NCBI RefSeq assembly: GCF_000215745.1
Contig: NC_015663.1
Location: forward strand, 5,118,780 to 5,182,779
Length of the DNA: 64,000 nt
Reading direction: 5' to 3'
From: Klebsiella aerogenes KCTC 2190
GTDB taxonomy: Bacteria > Pseudomonadota > Gammaproteobacteria > Enterobacterales > Enterobacteriaceae
The notes beneath the pieces are model-generated. The model saw only the letters and a list, made by a program, of their open reading frames with translations. It did not search any database and had not been told where the DNA came from. Each line of letters opens with the position of its first letter. Within the stretch, counting starts at the first letter, position 1. Shown here piece after piece: positions 36,950 to 47,227 of the stretch. Position numbers and translations under genes: made by a program.

Positions 36950-39610
36950 ATGACCCAAAAAAAATTCTCCCTGATCCCCGGTAGCATCACCCGGTTCTTC
37001 ATCTTGATGGTTATCGTCTTGCTCGCGACGATGGGCGTGATGATCCAAAGTTCGGTTAATACGTGGCTAAAAGACCGGAGTTACCAGGTGGTTGATATCA
37101 GCCACGCGTTACACAAACGCATTGATACCTGGCGTTATGCCACCTGGCAGATTTACGACAACATTGCCGCCACCAGCTCAAGTACCTCAAGCGATGGTCT
37201 GCAGGAGACGCGCCTGAAGCAGGATGTCTACTATCTGGAAAAGCCGCGACGTAAGACCGAAGCGCTGATCTTCGGCTCTCATGACAGCTCGACGCTTGAG
37301 ATGACGCAGAAAATTTCCAACTACCTCGATATTTTATGGGGCGCGGAAACCATTCCCTGGTCGATGTATTACCTGAATGGGTTGGATAACAGCCTGATTC
37401 TGGTCTCCACCCTGCCGCTGAAAGATCTGTCTTCGAGTTTTAAAGAATCGACGATTAGCAGCGTGGTGGAATCCCGCCGCGCCGAAATGCTCCTGCAGGC
37501 AAACACGCTGGACGAACGGGAAACCTTTTCTTCACTGCGTCACCTGACGTGGCAAAATGGCCATTACTTCACGCTGCGTACCACTTTTAACCAGCCGGGT
37601 CACCTGGCAACGGTTGTCGCCTTCGATTTACCGATTAACGACCTCATCCCCCCGAGCATGTCGCTGGACAGCTTCCGTCTCGAGCCAGATCCGGCGCAAA
37701 ATGGCGCTAGCAGCGCAGACAAAGAAGCCGTTGATAACGTTAGCGTCAGCTTTAATGGCCTGCGTATTGAGATAACCACTGCCATCAATACCACCGGCAT
37801 GCGGCTGGTGTGGGTCGTGCCGTTCAGCACTTTGCTAATGGAATCCTTACAGAATATTTTACTGCCGCTGCTGCTCACCATTGGCCTGCTGGCGTTAACC
37901 CTGTTTGGCTTTACCACTTTCCGCAACTATAGCGGCCGCCGTACCCCCGGCAGCGTAAGCACGGCCCCCACCGCGGCCAACAGCGAGCTGCGCGCTCAGC
38001 GCGCAATTAATGAAGAGATCGTCTCTTTGCTACCGTTGGGCCTGTTGGTGCACGATCAGGAAGCCAACCGCACCATTATTAGTAACCCGATTGCCGATCA
38101 TCTGCTGCCGCACCTGAATCTGCAGAACATCACCAATATGGCCGATCAGCATCAAGGGGTGATTCAGGCGACGATCAATAATGAACTTTATGAAATCCGC
38201 CAGTACCGCAGCCAGGTGGCTCCTCGCACGCAGATCCTGATTATTCGCGACCAGGATAGAGAAGTGATGGTGAATAAAAAACTCAAACAGGCCCAGCGTC
38301 TGTATGAGAAAAATCAGCAGGGGCGCATCGCCTTTATGCAGAATATTGGCGCCGCGCTGAAAGAACCGGCGCTGGCGCTGGCGCAGGAGGCGGCGGCCAT
38401 CGGGATTCATGAAAGCCGCAAACTGGCGCAGCACGCTGATGAACTGGTTCATCTTGTCGATGAGATTCAGTTGGCGAACTTACTGGAAAGCGATACCTGG
38501 AAAACCACCCCCGGTTTGTTCTCCATTCAGGGCTTAATAGATGAAGTGGTTCCTGAAGTCCTGCCGATGGTGAAACGCAAAGGACTTCAGCTGTTAATCA
38601 ATAATGCGCTGCCGGCCAATGAGCAGCGCTACGGCGACCGCGACGCGCTGCGCCGCACGCTATTACTTCTGATTCAATACGCGATCACCACCACCCCCAT
38701 TGGTAAAATTACTCTTGAGGTGAGCAAAGATGAATCTGCCGACGATCGTCTGACCTTCCGTATCCTCGATACCGGCAATGGCGTGAGCGGCAATGAAATC
38801 GATAATATGCACTTCCCGTTCCTTAATGAGACGCAAGCCGACCAGTACGGCAAAGCCAACGCCCTCACCTTCTGGCTGTGCGACCGGTTAACTCGCAAGC
38901 TTGGCGGACAGCTTAATATTAAGGCGCGGGAATCGCTCGGCACCCGCTACTCGCTACACCTTAAAATGGCGGCGAGCGAGGAAGAGAGCGACTCCGGCGA
39001 ACATCTGCTGGACGATGTGGTCGTGATGATTGACATTACCGCCAATGAAGTGCGCCGCATTGTGACGCGTCAGTTAGAGAGCTGGGGCGCAAGCTGTATC
39101 ACCCCGGACGAAAGGCTCACAAGTCAAGAGTATGATCTCTTTTTAACGGATAATCCGTCTAATCTTACTGCTTCAGGCTTGCTTTTAAGCGATGATGAGG
39201 TTGGGATACGCAAAATTGGCCCAGGCCAGTTGAGCGTCAATTTTAATATCAGCACTGCCATGCAGGAAGCTATCCTGCAGCTGATTGAGCAGCAGCTGGC
39301 GCAAGAAGAGGTTCAGCCCTCCTCAACAGGAAACGAGGGGAATGCGGAACTCCATGCCAGCGGCTATTACGCGCTGTTTGCCGACACGGTACCGGATGAT
39401 GTTCAGAGATTGTATACTGAATTCACCACCAGCGATTTCGCTGCGCTGGCGCAGACCGCTCACCGCCTTAAAGGCGCGTTTGCTATGCTTAATTTGATAC
39501 CCGGCAAGCAGTTATGTGAAGCGCTTGAGCATCTGATTCATGAACGAGATACTCAAGGTATAGAAAAATACATCAGCGACATTGACGGTTACGTCAAGAG
39601 CTTGCTGTAG
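36950..39610 (+). CDS. rcsD: Phosphotransferase RcsD of the Rcs phosphorelay
   Basis: 886 residues from an ATG that matches E. coli RcsD (TKFSLLPGSITRFF); longer starts at TTG 66 bases upstream lack homology, and no strong ribosome site is seen. Two membrane helices (about 17-37 and near 300-325) bracket a periplasmic domain. A kinase-like region without the phospho-accepting His follows, then a RcsD-ABL domain and a C-terminal HPt domain, with His at about 838 in LAQTAHRLKGAFAML. It relays phosphate from RcsC to RcsB; IgaA restrains it. rcsB begins 16 bases later. Confidence 0.95.
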   Translation: MTQKKFSLIPGSITRFFILMVIVLLATMGVMIQSSVNTWLKDRSYQVVDISHALHKRIDTWRYATWQIYDNIAATSSSTSSDGLQETRLKQDVYYLEKPRRKTEALIFGSHDSSTLEMTQKISNYLDILWGAETIPWSMYYLNGLDNSLILVSTLPLKDLSSSFKESTISSVVESRRAEMLLQANTLDERETFSSLRHLTWQNGHYFTLRTTFNQPGHLATVVAFDLPINDLIPPSMSLDSFRLEPDPAQNGASSADKEAVDNVSVSFNGLRIEITTAINTTGMRLVWVVPFSTLLMESLQNILLPLLLTIGLLALTLFGFTTFRNYSGRRTPGSVSTAPTAANSELRAQRAINEEIVSLLPLGLLVHDQEANRTIISNPIADHLLPHLNLQNITNMADQHQGVIQATINNELYEIRQYRSQVAPRTQILIIRDQDREVMVNKKLKQAQRLYEKNQQGRIAFMQNIGAALKEPALALAQEAAAIGIHESRKLAQHADELVHLVDEIQLANLLESDTWKTTPGLFSIQGLIDEVVPEVLPMVKRKGLQLLINNALPANEQRYGDRDALRRTLLLLIQYAITTTPIGKITLEVSKDESADDRLTFRILDTGNGVSGNEIDNMHFPFLNETQADQYGKANALTFWLCDRLTRKLGGQLNIKARESLGTRYSLHLKMAASEEESDSGEHLLDDVVVMIDITANEVRRIVTRQLESWGASCITPDERLTSQEYDLFLTDNPSNLTASGLLLSDDEVGIRKIGPGQLSVNFNISTAMQEAILQLIEQQLAQEEVQPSSTGNEGNAELHASGYYALFADTVPDDVQRLYTEFTTSDFAALAQTAHRLKGAFAMLNLIPGKQLCEALEHLIHERDTQGIEKYISDIDGYVKSLL

Positions 39611-39626
39611 CAAGGTAGCCTAATAC

Positions 39627-40277
39627 ATGAACAATATGAACGTAATTATTGCCGATGACCATCCGATCGTACTGTTCGGCATTCGCAAATCACTTGAGCA
39701 GATCGAGTGGGTGAATGTTGTTGGCGAATTTGAAGATTCCACAGCTCTGATTAACAATCTTCCTAAACTTGACGCGCACGTCCTGATTACCGACTTGTCG
39801 ATGCCTGGCGACAAATATGGCGATGGGATCACCCTGATCAAATACATCAAACGCCATTTTCCGGAGCTGTCGATCATTGTCCTGACGATGAACAACAATC
39901 CGGCGATCCTGAGCGCAGTACTGGATCTCGACATTGAGGGGATCGTGCTGAAACAGGGCGCGCCGACCGATCTGCCGAAAGCGCTGGCCGCGCTGCAGAA
40001 AGGCAAAAAGTTTACTCCGGAAAGCGTCTCCCGCCTGCTGGAAAAAATCAGCGCCGGCGGTTATGGCGACAAACGCCTGTCGCCGAAAGAGAGTGAGGTT
40101 CTGCGTTTGTTCGCTGAAGGCTTCCTGGTCACCGAGATCGCCAAAAAGCTGAACCGCAGCATTAAAACCATCAGTAGCCAGAAGAAATCGGCCATGATGA
40201 AGCTGGGCGTTGAAAATGATATCGCACTGCTGAACTACCTCTCTTCCGTTTCTCTTACCTCAACGGATAAAGAGTAA
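39627..40277 (+). CDS. rcsB: Response regulator RcsB
   Basis: 216 residues, same as E. coli and nearly identical. REC domain with Asp10/Asp11 pocket and phosphoacceptor Asp56 in LITDLSMPG; LuxR-type helix-turn-helix in the C-terminal third (LSPKESEVLRLFAEGFLVTEIAKKL, IKTISSQKKSAMMKLG). Controls capsule synthesis, motility and envelope-stress genes, alone or with RcsA. Sits between rcsD and the convergent rcsC. Confidence 0.97.
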   Translation: MNNMNVIIADDHPIVLFGIRKSLEQIEWVNVVGEFEDSTALINNLPKLDAHVLITDLSMPGDKYGDGITLIKYIKRHFPELSIIVLTMNNNPAILSAVLDLDIEGIVLKQGAPTDLPKALAALQKGKKFTPESVSRLLEKISAGGYGDKRLSPKESEVLRLFAEGFLVTEIAKKLNRSIKTISSQKKSAMMKLGVENDIALLNYLSSVSLTSTDKE

Positions 40278-40286
40278 TTCACTTTT

Positions 40287-40363
40287 CCCGGATGGCGGCC
40301 AGCCGCCGTTTCCGGGCCATTCTGAAACTTTATTCCCGCCCCGGAGAGCATCGCGCGCCGGGG
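40287..40363. repeat. REP-like palindrome and second hairpin between rcsB and rcsC
   Basis: At 40287-40316 a 30-base near-perfect palindrome (CCCGGA-T-GGCGGC-CA-GCCGCC-GTT-TCCGGG) has the shape of an enterobacterial REP unit. At 40339-40363 CCCCGG pairs with CCGGGG. No T-tract; these probably protect 3' ends of the two convergent mRNAs. Confidence 0.65.
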
Positions 40364-40389
40364 AGCTCTCAGCACCATTCCGTGCGGCC

Positions 40390-43242
40390 TCAGCTTGTTT
40401 TTCTGGCTTTACGTACCTGCGCGGCATAGGTGGCCAGCGTGTGCTTGAGGATATCCAGCGTTACTGGTTTTGACAGACAGCTATCCATTCCCGACTCCAG
40501 ACAGCGTTGTTTTTCTTCCGCCAGCGCGTTAGCCGTGACGCCAATAACCGGTAGCGTCATCTCCAGTTGACGGATCCGCTGCGTCAGACGGTAACCATCC
40601 ATGTTTGGCATGTTCACGTCGCTGAGAACAATATCAATATGTTGTTTACTCAGGACGTTAAGCGCATCGACGCCATCATTAGCCGTCACGCATTGATAAC
40701 CCAGTGAGCCAAGCTGATCGGCCAACAGGCGGCGGTTAATCGGATGATCGTCGACCACCAGAATCATCATGTCGTCATTGCTGACCGTTGGCGCGTCGTG
40801 GGCCGACAGCGCCGGACCATTCTCTTCTACCGCCAGCGCCAGATGCAGCAGGCGTCCCAGCAACGGCAGAAGTTCATGCGGCGTGGTGACGCTATGCAAC
40901 CACTCTCCCGGCGCGCGCTCAACGGGGATACCGATATGCCGACGGCAGAAGATCACCGCAGCGCTTCCCGGCCAACGCCCGCTGAGTTCATCATCGGTTA
41001 ATAAAATATCGTCAGCGGCTGGCGTCTGGCCAGCAAATTGCCGTACCGTCAGGCCATGATATTGCAGCAACGATTCGATAAACAGCGCCAGTGACGTATT
41101 ATGAATCGCCAGCCAACAGGTGCTGTTGCTGTGCTGTTCGGCCAACAGCGGCGGCATCTGCTGCATGCCGTATAACGGAATGCGAATGGTGAAACGGCTC
41201 CCCATGCCGGGTTCAGTTTCCACGTCAATGTCGCCATCCATCATGCTGATGAGTTTTTCACAGATAGCCAGTCCCAGGCCGGTTCCCTGGAAATTACGCT
41301 GCACCCCGGTACCAACCTGGAAGAACGGGTCGAACAGGCGCACAACCTCTTTCGCCGGGATCCCTTCGCCGGTATCACGTACGCTTATTTGCAGATAGTC
41401 GCCGGCGCGCCGTACATGCAGCACGATACAGCCGGTATCGGTAAATTTAATGGCGTTACTCAGCAGGTTGGAAATGACCTGCTGCAGGCGCATCGGGTCG
41501 CCAATCATCGTCTGCGGGACATCCGGCTCAATGAAGCAGTACAGCCCAAGCTGCTTGCGCACCACCAGCGGTAGATAGTTCGCCGAAATATGATTCATGA
41601 CCTCGCGCGGCGAAAACTCTCGCGGCTCGATTTTGAGCTGCTCAGACTCAATTTTCGAGAAGTCGAGAATATCGCTGATAATCTTCAAAAGCAGGCTGGA
41701 GGAGTTATTCATCGCCGTCACCAGGCGATCGACTCCCTTCGGCAACGCTTTGGTCTGCAGCAGGTCGAGGTTGCCAATAATGCCGTACAGCGGCGTACGC
41801 AGCTCGTGGCTGACGGTGGCGAGGAACATCGATTTCGACTGGCTGGCCTGCTCTGCCGCCTGGGCCATCTCCTGCAGCGACTCTTCCATTTTCACACGGG
41901 CGGAAACGTCAACCAGCACGCAAATCGCGACGTTTTCATTACGATATCGCGAGTGTACAAAACTAATCTGCAGGTTGGTGTTGTTGCTGGTTAACACGTC
42001 GACGAAGTTGACCTGCTGGCCGCAAATAATCTGCGTGAGCCGCTGGCGGTCTTCGTGCGTCAGCATATTCAGATAGTTATGCGCCAGTTCGTTACTCAGT
42101 ATATTGGTGCCGTCCTGCGTGCGTAGAATGCAGATTCCGACCGGCGCGGAGGCGACGATCTTACGGTTGAACTGCTCATGTTCCTCCAGCCGCTGAGCGT
42201 CGTTTTCCGCCGGTATAAAGATCCGCCGTTCATACATACGCGCCAGCGCGAACAGGATCGCGCCGGTCAGGATATTCAGCACGATAGCGTTGAGGATCAA
42301 CATCCTGATACGCTCCAGCACCTGATCGACGGAAACCGAATAGACAATGCTCAGCGATGATGGCAGCAGGCTCTTTTTCAGCACCAGCTCGCGGAAACCA
42401 GAGCTGTAGCCAAACCACATCCGCTCCTGCATCCAGCGGGTTTCCGGTTTAATGCTGTTATCCGGCCCGGCAAGGGAAATGAGCTGCTGACCGTTATCGT
42501 CGAGGATCGTCACGCTCATCGGCAGGCTACCTGGCGTAAAGAAGCTCTCCATGCGGATAGTCTGCTCAACGCCGAGCATCGCCTGCAGACGGTTAGCCAT
42601 ATAAATAGGCGTCAGGGCGTAGAAATAACCAACGCCCGGACGCACGCCCTGGCTAATCCAGAACAGGTTATTGCCGCGCTCGTTTTGCGGCGCATCGCGA
42701 TATTGTTCGATACGCTGATGCAGCACCTTCAGCGCCTGATCGCGCTCCAGCGGCATATCGCGCAGGCCGAAGTTAGCCATGCAGAGGTTGTCGCTGCCAA
42801 TTAAAAAAATACGGTTCAGGTCGTAGGCGGCAGAGAAATTATCCCGCCAGTAGCGCATGAACCACGCCAGCGATTGCAGTGAGTTGCGCCAGGCGCCGCT
42901 CATTGCGCCGCAGTCGGAATCCGGATACAGCGGTTCAAAATTAGGGATTGTGATATTGCCACTATTGGCCAGCGCCGCACTACCCTCGCTCCCGGTCGCC
43001 GCGCGATTGCCTGCGACGTACTTCAGCTCTTTGATGACATCCGCGGTACGCTGGATGTAGCGCTGGGCCTGGTCGGCGTTAAGATTCAGTTCCTGACGAA
43101 TTTCCGATTCCCGTTCATGCAGCGCATTAACGATATAAAACACGGAAACAAAAGCAATCAGCATCCATAGCAGAACCGCCAGCGCTCTGAACAGATAACG
43201 AGAAACCTTTAAGGTCGTATGAAACGAGGCAAGATATTTCAA
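40390..43242 (-). CDS. rcsC: Hybrid sensor histidine kinase RcsC
   Basis: 950 residues (E. coli 949). Membrane helices at about 20-42 and 310-335 flank a periplasmic domain. The phosphoacceptor His is near 479 in ATVSHELRTPLYG; ATPase N, G1 and G2 boxes follow (SNLLSNAIKF, DTGEGIPAKE, GTGLGLAI), then a degenerate receiver-like domain and a C-terminal REC domain with phospho-Asp near 875 in VLSDVNMPNMDG. Translation appears to begin at TTG, giving MKYLASFHTTLK as in E. coli. First relay step of the Rcs system, acting through RcsD. Confidence 0.95.
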   Translation of the reverse strand: MKYLASFHTTLKVSRYLFRALAVLLWMLIAFVSVFYIVNALHERESEIRQELNLNADQAQRYIQRTADVIKELKYVAGNRAATGSEGSAALANSGNITIPNFEPLYPDSDCGAMSGAWRNSLQSLAWFMRYWRDNFSAAYDLNRIFLIGSDNLCMANFGLRDMPLERDQALKVLHQRIEQYRDAPQNERGNNLFWISQGVRPGVGYFYALTPIYMANRLQAMLGVEQTIRMESFFTPGSLPMSVTILDDNGQQLISLAGPDNSIKPETRWMQERMWFGYSSGFRELVLKKSLLPSSLSIVYSVSVDQVLERIRMLILNAIVLNILTGAILFALARMYERRIFIPAENDAQRLEEHEQFNRKIVASAPVGICILRTQDGTNILSNELAHNYLNMLTHEDRQRLTQIICGQQVNFVDVLTSNNTNLQISFVHSRYRNENVAICVLVDVSARVKMEESLQEMAQAAEQASQSKSMFLATVSHELRTPLYGIIGNLDLLQTKALPKGVDRLVTAMNNSSSLLLKIISDILDFSKIESEQLKIEPREFSPREVMNHISANYLPLVVRKQLGLYCFIEPDVPQTMIGDPMRLQQVISNLLSNAIKFTDTGCIVLHVRRAGDYLQISVRDTGEGIPAKEVVRLFDPFFQVGTGVQRNFQGTGLGLAICEKLISMMDGDIDVETEPGMGSRFTIRIPLYGMQQMPPLLAEQHSNSTCWLAIHNTSLALFIESLLQYHGLTVRQFAGQTPAADDILLTDDELSGRWPGSAAVIFCRRHIGIPVERAPGEWLHSVTTPHELLPLLGRLLHLALAVEENGPALSAHDAPTVSNDDMMILVVDDHPINRRLLADQLGSLGYQCVTANDGVDALNVLSKQHIDIVLSDVNMPNMDGYRLTQRIRQLEMTLPVIGVTANALAEEKQRCLESGMDSCLSKPVTLDILKHTLATYAAQVRKARKTS

Positions 43243-43322
43243 TGGGGCAATGCTCGGTCGTCAGGGGCTCAACAGAATGGGGTTAAAGTAGCGGTAAATG
43301 GGCTCTGCCGCAATGTTAATGC

Positions 43323-43352
43323 AAAAAGGGCCGGGATAACACCCGGCCCTTT
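43323..43352 (-). terminator. Rho-independent terminator of gyrA
   Basis: Eleven-bp stem AAAGGGCCGGG/CCCGGCCCTTT with a short loop and a T-run leftward, 21 bases after the gyrA stop. Confidence 0.92.
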
Positions 43353-43373
43353 CAGAACATTTACCTGCGACGA

Positions 43374-46007
43374 TTACTCTTCGTCTTCGGCGATGTCGTC
43401 GTCAGCGTCGTTTTCCGGCGCGATATCATCATCGCCTTCCGCTACGCTGCCATCGATGGCATCCAGTTCTTCGTCGTCAACCGGTTCAGCCACGCGCTGC
43501 AGGCCGACAACGTTTTCATCTTCCGCGGTACGGATCAGAATCACGCCCTGAGTATTACGACCCACGATGCTCACTTCAGAAACGCGAGTACGCACCAGGG
43601 TGCCCGCATCGGTAATCATCATGATCTGGTCGCAATCATCGACCTGCACGGCGCCGACCACGGAACCGTTACGTTCGGTGACCTTAATAGAGATAACGCC
43701 CTGCGTCGCACGCGACTTGGTCGGATACTCTTCGGCCGCGGTACGCTTGCCGTAACCGTTTTGCGTCACGGTCAGGATCGCCCCTTCGCCACGAGGAATA
43801 ATCAGCGACACGACGCTATCTTCGCCCGCCAGCTTGATACCGCGTACGCCGGTTGCGGTACGGCCCATCGCGCGAACGGCGTCTTCTTTAAAGCGCACCA
43901 CTTTACCAGCGGCGGAGAACAGCATCACTTCGTCCTGGCCAGAAGTCAGATCGACGCCGATCAGTTCGTCGCCTTCGTTCAGATTGACGGCGATGATACC
44001 GGCAGAACGCGGGCGGCTGAACTCGGTCAATGCCGTTTTCTTCACGGTACCGCTGGCGGTCGCCATAAAGACGTTAACGCCCTCTTCGTACTCGCGAACC
44101 GGCAGGATAGCGGTGATACGCTCGTCAGCTTCCAGCGGCAGCAGGTTGACGATTGGTCGACCACGCGCGCCGCGGCTGGCTTCCGGCAACTGATACACTT
44201 TCATCCAGTACAGACGACCACGGCTGGAGAAGCAGAGGATCGTGTCATGGGTGTTGGCCACCAGCAGACGGTCGATAAAGTCTTCTTCTTTAATACGCGC
44301 TGCCGATTTACCTTTACCGCCACGACGCTGCGCTTCGTAGTCGGTTAACGGTTGATATTTCACATAGCCCTGGTGCGACAGGGTCACGACAACATCTTCC
44401 TGGTTAATCAGGTCTTCGATATTGATATCAGCGCTGTTGGCGGTGATTTCGGTACGACGCGCATCGCCAAACTGTTCTTTAACCAGCTCCAGCTCTTCGC
44501 GAATAACTTCCATCAGACGATCGGCGCTGCCCAGGATGTGCAGCAGCTCGGCGATCTGATCCAGCAGCTCTTTGTACTCGTCGAGCAGTTTTTCATGCTC
44601 CAGACCGGTCAGTTTCTGCAGACGCAGATCCAGAATCGCCTGAGCCTGCTGTTCGGTCAGATAGTACTGGCCGTCACGCACGCCAAACTCTGGCTCCAGC
44701 CATTCCGGACGCGCGGCGTTATCGCCGGCGCGCTCCAGCATCGCGGAGACATTGCCCAGATCCCATGAACGCGCGATTAAACCCGCTTTTGCTTCCGCCG
44801 GCGTCGGCGCGCGGCGAATCAGTTCAATGATCGGATCGATGTTAGCCAGCGCAATCGCCAGCGCTTCAAGGATATGCGCACGGTCGCGCGCCTTGCGCAG
44901 TTCGAAAATAGTACGACGAGTGACAACTTCGCGGCGGTGACGAACAAACGCCGCAATGATGTCCTTCAGGTTCATGATCTTCGGCTGACCGTGGTGCAGC
45001 GCAACCATGTTGATACCGAAAGAAACCTGCAGTTGGGTCTGGGAGTAGAGGTTGTTAAGAACCACTTCACCCACCGCGTCGCGTTTCACTTCGATAACGA
45101 TACGCATACCGTCTTTGTCAGATTCGTCGCGCAGCGCGCTGATGCCTTCAACGCGTTTTTCTTTCACCAGCTCGGCGATTTTCTCAATCAGGCGCGCTTT
45201 GTTCACCTGATACGGAATTTCGTGCACGATGATGGTTTCACGACCGGTTTTCGCGTCAGCTTCGACTTCCGCGCGCGCGCGAATGTAAACTTTACCGCGA
45301 CCGGTACGATAGGCCTCTTCAATACCGCGACGGCCGTTAATGATAGCGGCGGTCGGGAAGTCCGGGCCCGGAATGTGTTCCATCAGCCCTTCAATGCTGA
45401 TGTCTTCGTTATCAACGTATGCCAGGCAGCCGTTGATAACTTCCGTCAGGTTATGCGGCGGAATGTTGGTCGCCATACCTACGGCGATACCGGAAGAACC
45501 GTTCACCAGCAGGTTAGGGATTTTTGTCGGCATGACGTCAGGGATTTTCTCCGTGCCGTCATAGTTGTCGACGAAATCAACCGTCTCTTTTTCGAGATCG
45601 GCCATCAGCTCATGAGCGATCTTCGACATACGGATTTCCGTATAACGCATCGCTGCAGCGGAGTCGCCATCGACAGAACCAAAGTTACCCTGGCCATCGA
45701 CCAGCATATAACGCAAGGAGAACGGCTGCGCCATACGTACGATGGTGTCATAAACGGCGGTATCACCATGCGGGTGGTATTTACCGATTACGTCGCCAAC
45801 GACACGGGCTGATTTTTTATAGGCTTTGTTCCAGTCATTGCCCAATACGTTCATGGCGTATAGTACGCGACGGTGTACCGGCTTCAGGCCATCTCGGACA
45901 TCCGGCAGCGCACGGCCAACAATGACCGACATCGCATAATCCAGATACGAGCTTTTCAGCTCTTCCTCAATGTTGACCGGTGTAATTTCTCTCGCAAGGT
46001 CGCTCAT
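43374..46007 (-). CDS. gyrA: DNA gyrase subunit A
   Basis: 877 residues (E. coli 875). Type II topoisomerase subunit that cleaves and rejoins DNA; catalytic Tyr in the AATGVRG-preceding region [20 protein letters not shown] segment [10 protein letters not shown] (Tyr about 122). The quinolone-determining region reads [14 protein letters not shown]: Thr83 and Asp87. C-terminal beta-pinwheel blades contain the GyrA-box QRRGGKG, and the tail is strongly acidic (DDDIAEDEE). Leftward promoter with extended -10 upstream; strong terminator downstream. Confidence 0.97.
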   Translation of the reverse strand: MSDLAREITPVNIEEELKSSYLDYAMSVIVGRALPDVRDGLKPVHRRVLYAMNVLGNDWNKAYKKSARVVGDVIGKYHPHGDTAVYDTIVRMAQPFSLRYMLVDGQGNFGSVDGDSAAAMRYTEIRMSKIAHELMADLEKETVDFVDNYDGTEKIPDVMPTKIPNLLVNGSSGIAVGMATNIPPHNLTEVINGCLAYVDNEDISIEGLMEHIPGPDFPTAAIINGRRGIEEAYRTGRGKVYIRARAEVEADAKTGRETIIVHEIPYQVNKARLIEKIAELVKEKRVEGISALRDESDKDGMRIVIEVKRDAVGEVVLNNLYSQTQLQVSFGINMVALHHGQPKIMNLKDIIAAFVRHRREVVTRRTIFELRKARDRAHILEALAIALANIDPIIELIRRAPTPAEAKAGLIARSWDLGNVSAMLERAGDNAARPEWLEPEFGVRDGQYYLTEQQAQAILDLRLQKLTGLEHEKLLDEYKELLDQIAELLHILGSADRLMEVIREELELVKEQFGDARRTEITANSADINIEDLINQEDVVVTLSHQGYVKYQPLTDYEAQRRGGKGKSAARIKEEDFIDRLLVANTHDTILCFSSRGRLYWMKVYQLPEASRGARGRPIVNLLPLEADERITAILPVREYEEGVNVFMATASGTVKKTALTEFSRPRSAGIIAVNLNEGDELIGVDLTSGQDEVMLFSAAGKVVRFKEDAVRAMGRTATGVRGIKLAGEDSVVSLIIPRGEGAILTVTQNGYGKRTAAEEYPTKSRATQGVISIKVTERNGSVVGAVQVDDCDQIMMITDAGTLVRTRVSEVSIVGRNTQGVILIRTAEDENVVGLQRVAEPVDDEELDAIDGSVAEGDDDIAPENDADDDIAEDEE

Positions 46008-46051
46008 CTAACCGCTATCCCTCTACTGTGTCCCGGATTCAAAGGTCGCAA

Positions 46052-46060
46052 ATTATAACA
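46052..46060 (-). promoter_or_regulatory. gyrA extended -10 promoter element
   Basis: Reading leftward TGTTATAAT: TATAAT with an upstream TG, with no good -35 at the usual distance. About 45 bases before the gyrA start. Confidence 0.55.
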
Positions 46061-46153
46061 CAGCCGTCGTAATAGAGGTAAAGCAATACGGTTTATTCGT
46101 GGCAGTCTGCTGATATACTCGCAGGTCAGAACAGAAAAGGAGTAAAAGCGCCC

Positions 46154-46882
46154 ATGAATGCCGAAAAACCGTCGGTGGCCCCCAACGTTGATCACAATGA
46201 AATCGCCAAATTTGAAGCCGTCGCCTCGCGCTGGTGGGATCTAGAAGGCGAGTTCAAACCGCTGCATCGCATCAACCCGTTGCGCCTTGGCTATATTGCC
46301 GAACGCTCCGGCGGCCTGTTCGGCAAAAAAGTGCTCGATGTCGGCTGCGGCGGCGGCATCCTCGCCGAAAGCATGGCGCGCGAAGGTGCGACGGTCACTG
46401 GTCTGGATATGGGTTTCGAGCCGCTGCAGGTCGCAAAATTGCACGCGCTGGAGAGCGGCGTTCAGGTAGAGTACGTGCAGGAGACCGTCGAAGAGCATGC
46501 GGCGAAGCACACCCAGCAGTACGACGTCGTCACCTGTATGGAGATGCTCGAGCACGTCCCTGACCCACAGTCGGTAGTGCACGCCTGCGCGCGGCTAGTG
46601 AAGCCCGGCGGCCAGGTATTCTTCTCGACCATTAACCGCAACGGCAAAGCGTGGCTGATGGCCGTGGTCGGCGCGGAATACGTGATGAAAATGGTGCCAA
46701 AAGGTACGCATGACGTTAAGAAATTTATCAAGCCGGCGGAGCTCATCGGCTGGATCGATCAGACTCCTCTGAAAGAGCAGCACATTACCGGCCTGCATTA
46801 CAATCCGCTCACCAATACCTTCAAGCTGGCGCCGGGCGTTGATGTTAACTATATGTTGCACACAACGGCGAAAAAAGCATAA
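46154..46882 (+). CDS. ubiG: Ubiquinone biosynthesis O-methyltransferase UbiG
   Basis: 242 residues (E. coli 240). SAM-dependent class I methyltransferase catalysing both O-methylation steps of ubiquinone synthesis at the membrane surface. SAM-binding motif [13 protein letters not shown] at about 61-73, post-I acidic GLDMG, motif [10 protein letters not shown] and a membrane-contact loop after STINRN. Divergent from gyrA. AAGGAG precedes the start. Confidence 0.96.
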   Translation: MNAEKPSVAPNVDHNEIAKFEAVASRWWDLEGEFKPLHRINPLRLGYIAERSGGLFGKKVLDVGCGGGILAESMAREGATVTGLDMGFEPLQVAKLHALESGVQVEYVQETVEEHAAKHTQQYDVVTCMEMLEHVPDPQSVVHACARLVKPGGQVFFSTINRNGKAWLMAVVGAEYVMKMVPKGTHDVKKFIKPAELIGWIDQTPLKEQHITGLHYNPLTNTFKLAPGVDVNYMLHTTAKKA

Positions 46883-47101
46883 CGTCATACGTTTTTATGA
46901 TGATGATTGCGCGGCATCAAGCTGCGCAATTTTCCCTTCCGACGAAGAAATCAGCACTCGATCAAATTTTGATTTTTTTTCTGTTTTATTGACTTCTTCT
47001 CCAGGCCTTATACGGCGTGGACTTAGCGATTATTACGCCTGCGCAACCTCAAATTAACGTCAAAATCAACCCTTGTACTCAAAAGAATCCTTACTAAAAT
47101 A
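46883..47101 (+). other. Region between ubiG and the nrdA control elements
   Basis: About 220 AT-rich bases without a supported gene and without an evident terminator for ubiG. The nrdA regulatory sites begin at about 47102. Confidence 0.5.
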
Positions 47102-47149
47102 ACTCACCATATAGCGTTCTTTTTATCGACAACCCCCTACATATAGTAT
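47102..47149 (+). promoter_or_regulatory. Two NrdR boxes upstream of nrdA
   Basis: ACTCACCATATAGCGT (47102-47117) and CCCCTACATATAGTAT (47134-47149) each match 12 of 16 positions of the NrdR consensus ACACWATATATWGTGT and both contain CATATAG, exactly 32 bases apart. This face-of-helix spacing is the known NrdR arrangement. Confidence 0.75.
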
Positions 47150-47188
47150 TTATCCACAGAGTTAGTCACAACGACTGGCTGTGGATAA
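47150..47188 (+). promoter_or_regulatory. Inverted pair of perfect DnaA boxes upstream of nrdA
   Basis: TTATCCACA at 47150-47158 and its exact reverse complement TGTGGATAA at 47180-47188. DnaA control of nrdAB is established in E. coli. Confidence 0.8.
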
Positions 47189-47227
47189 ATGGGGGGATAT
47201 TTTTTCTCACGGACAGGTAAAAACCAC

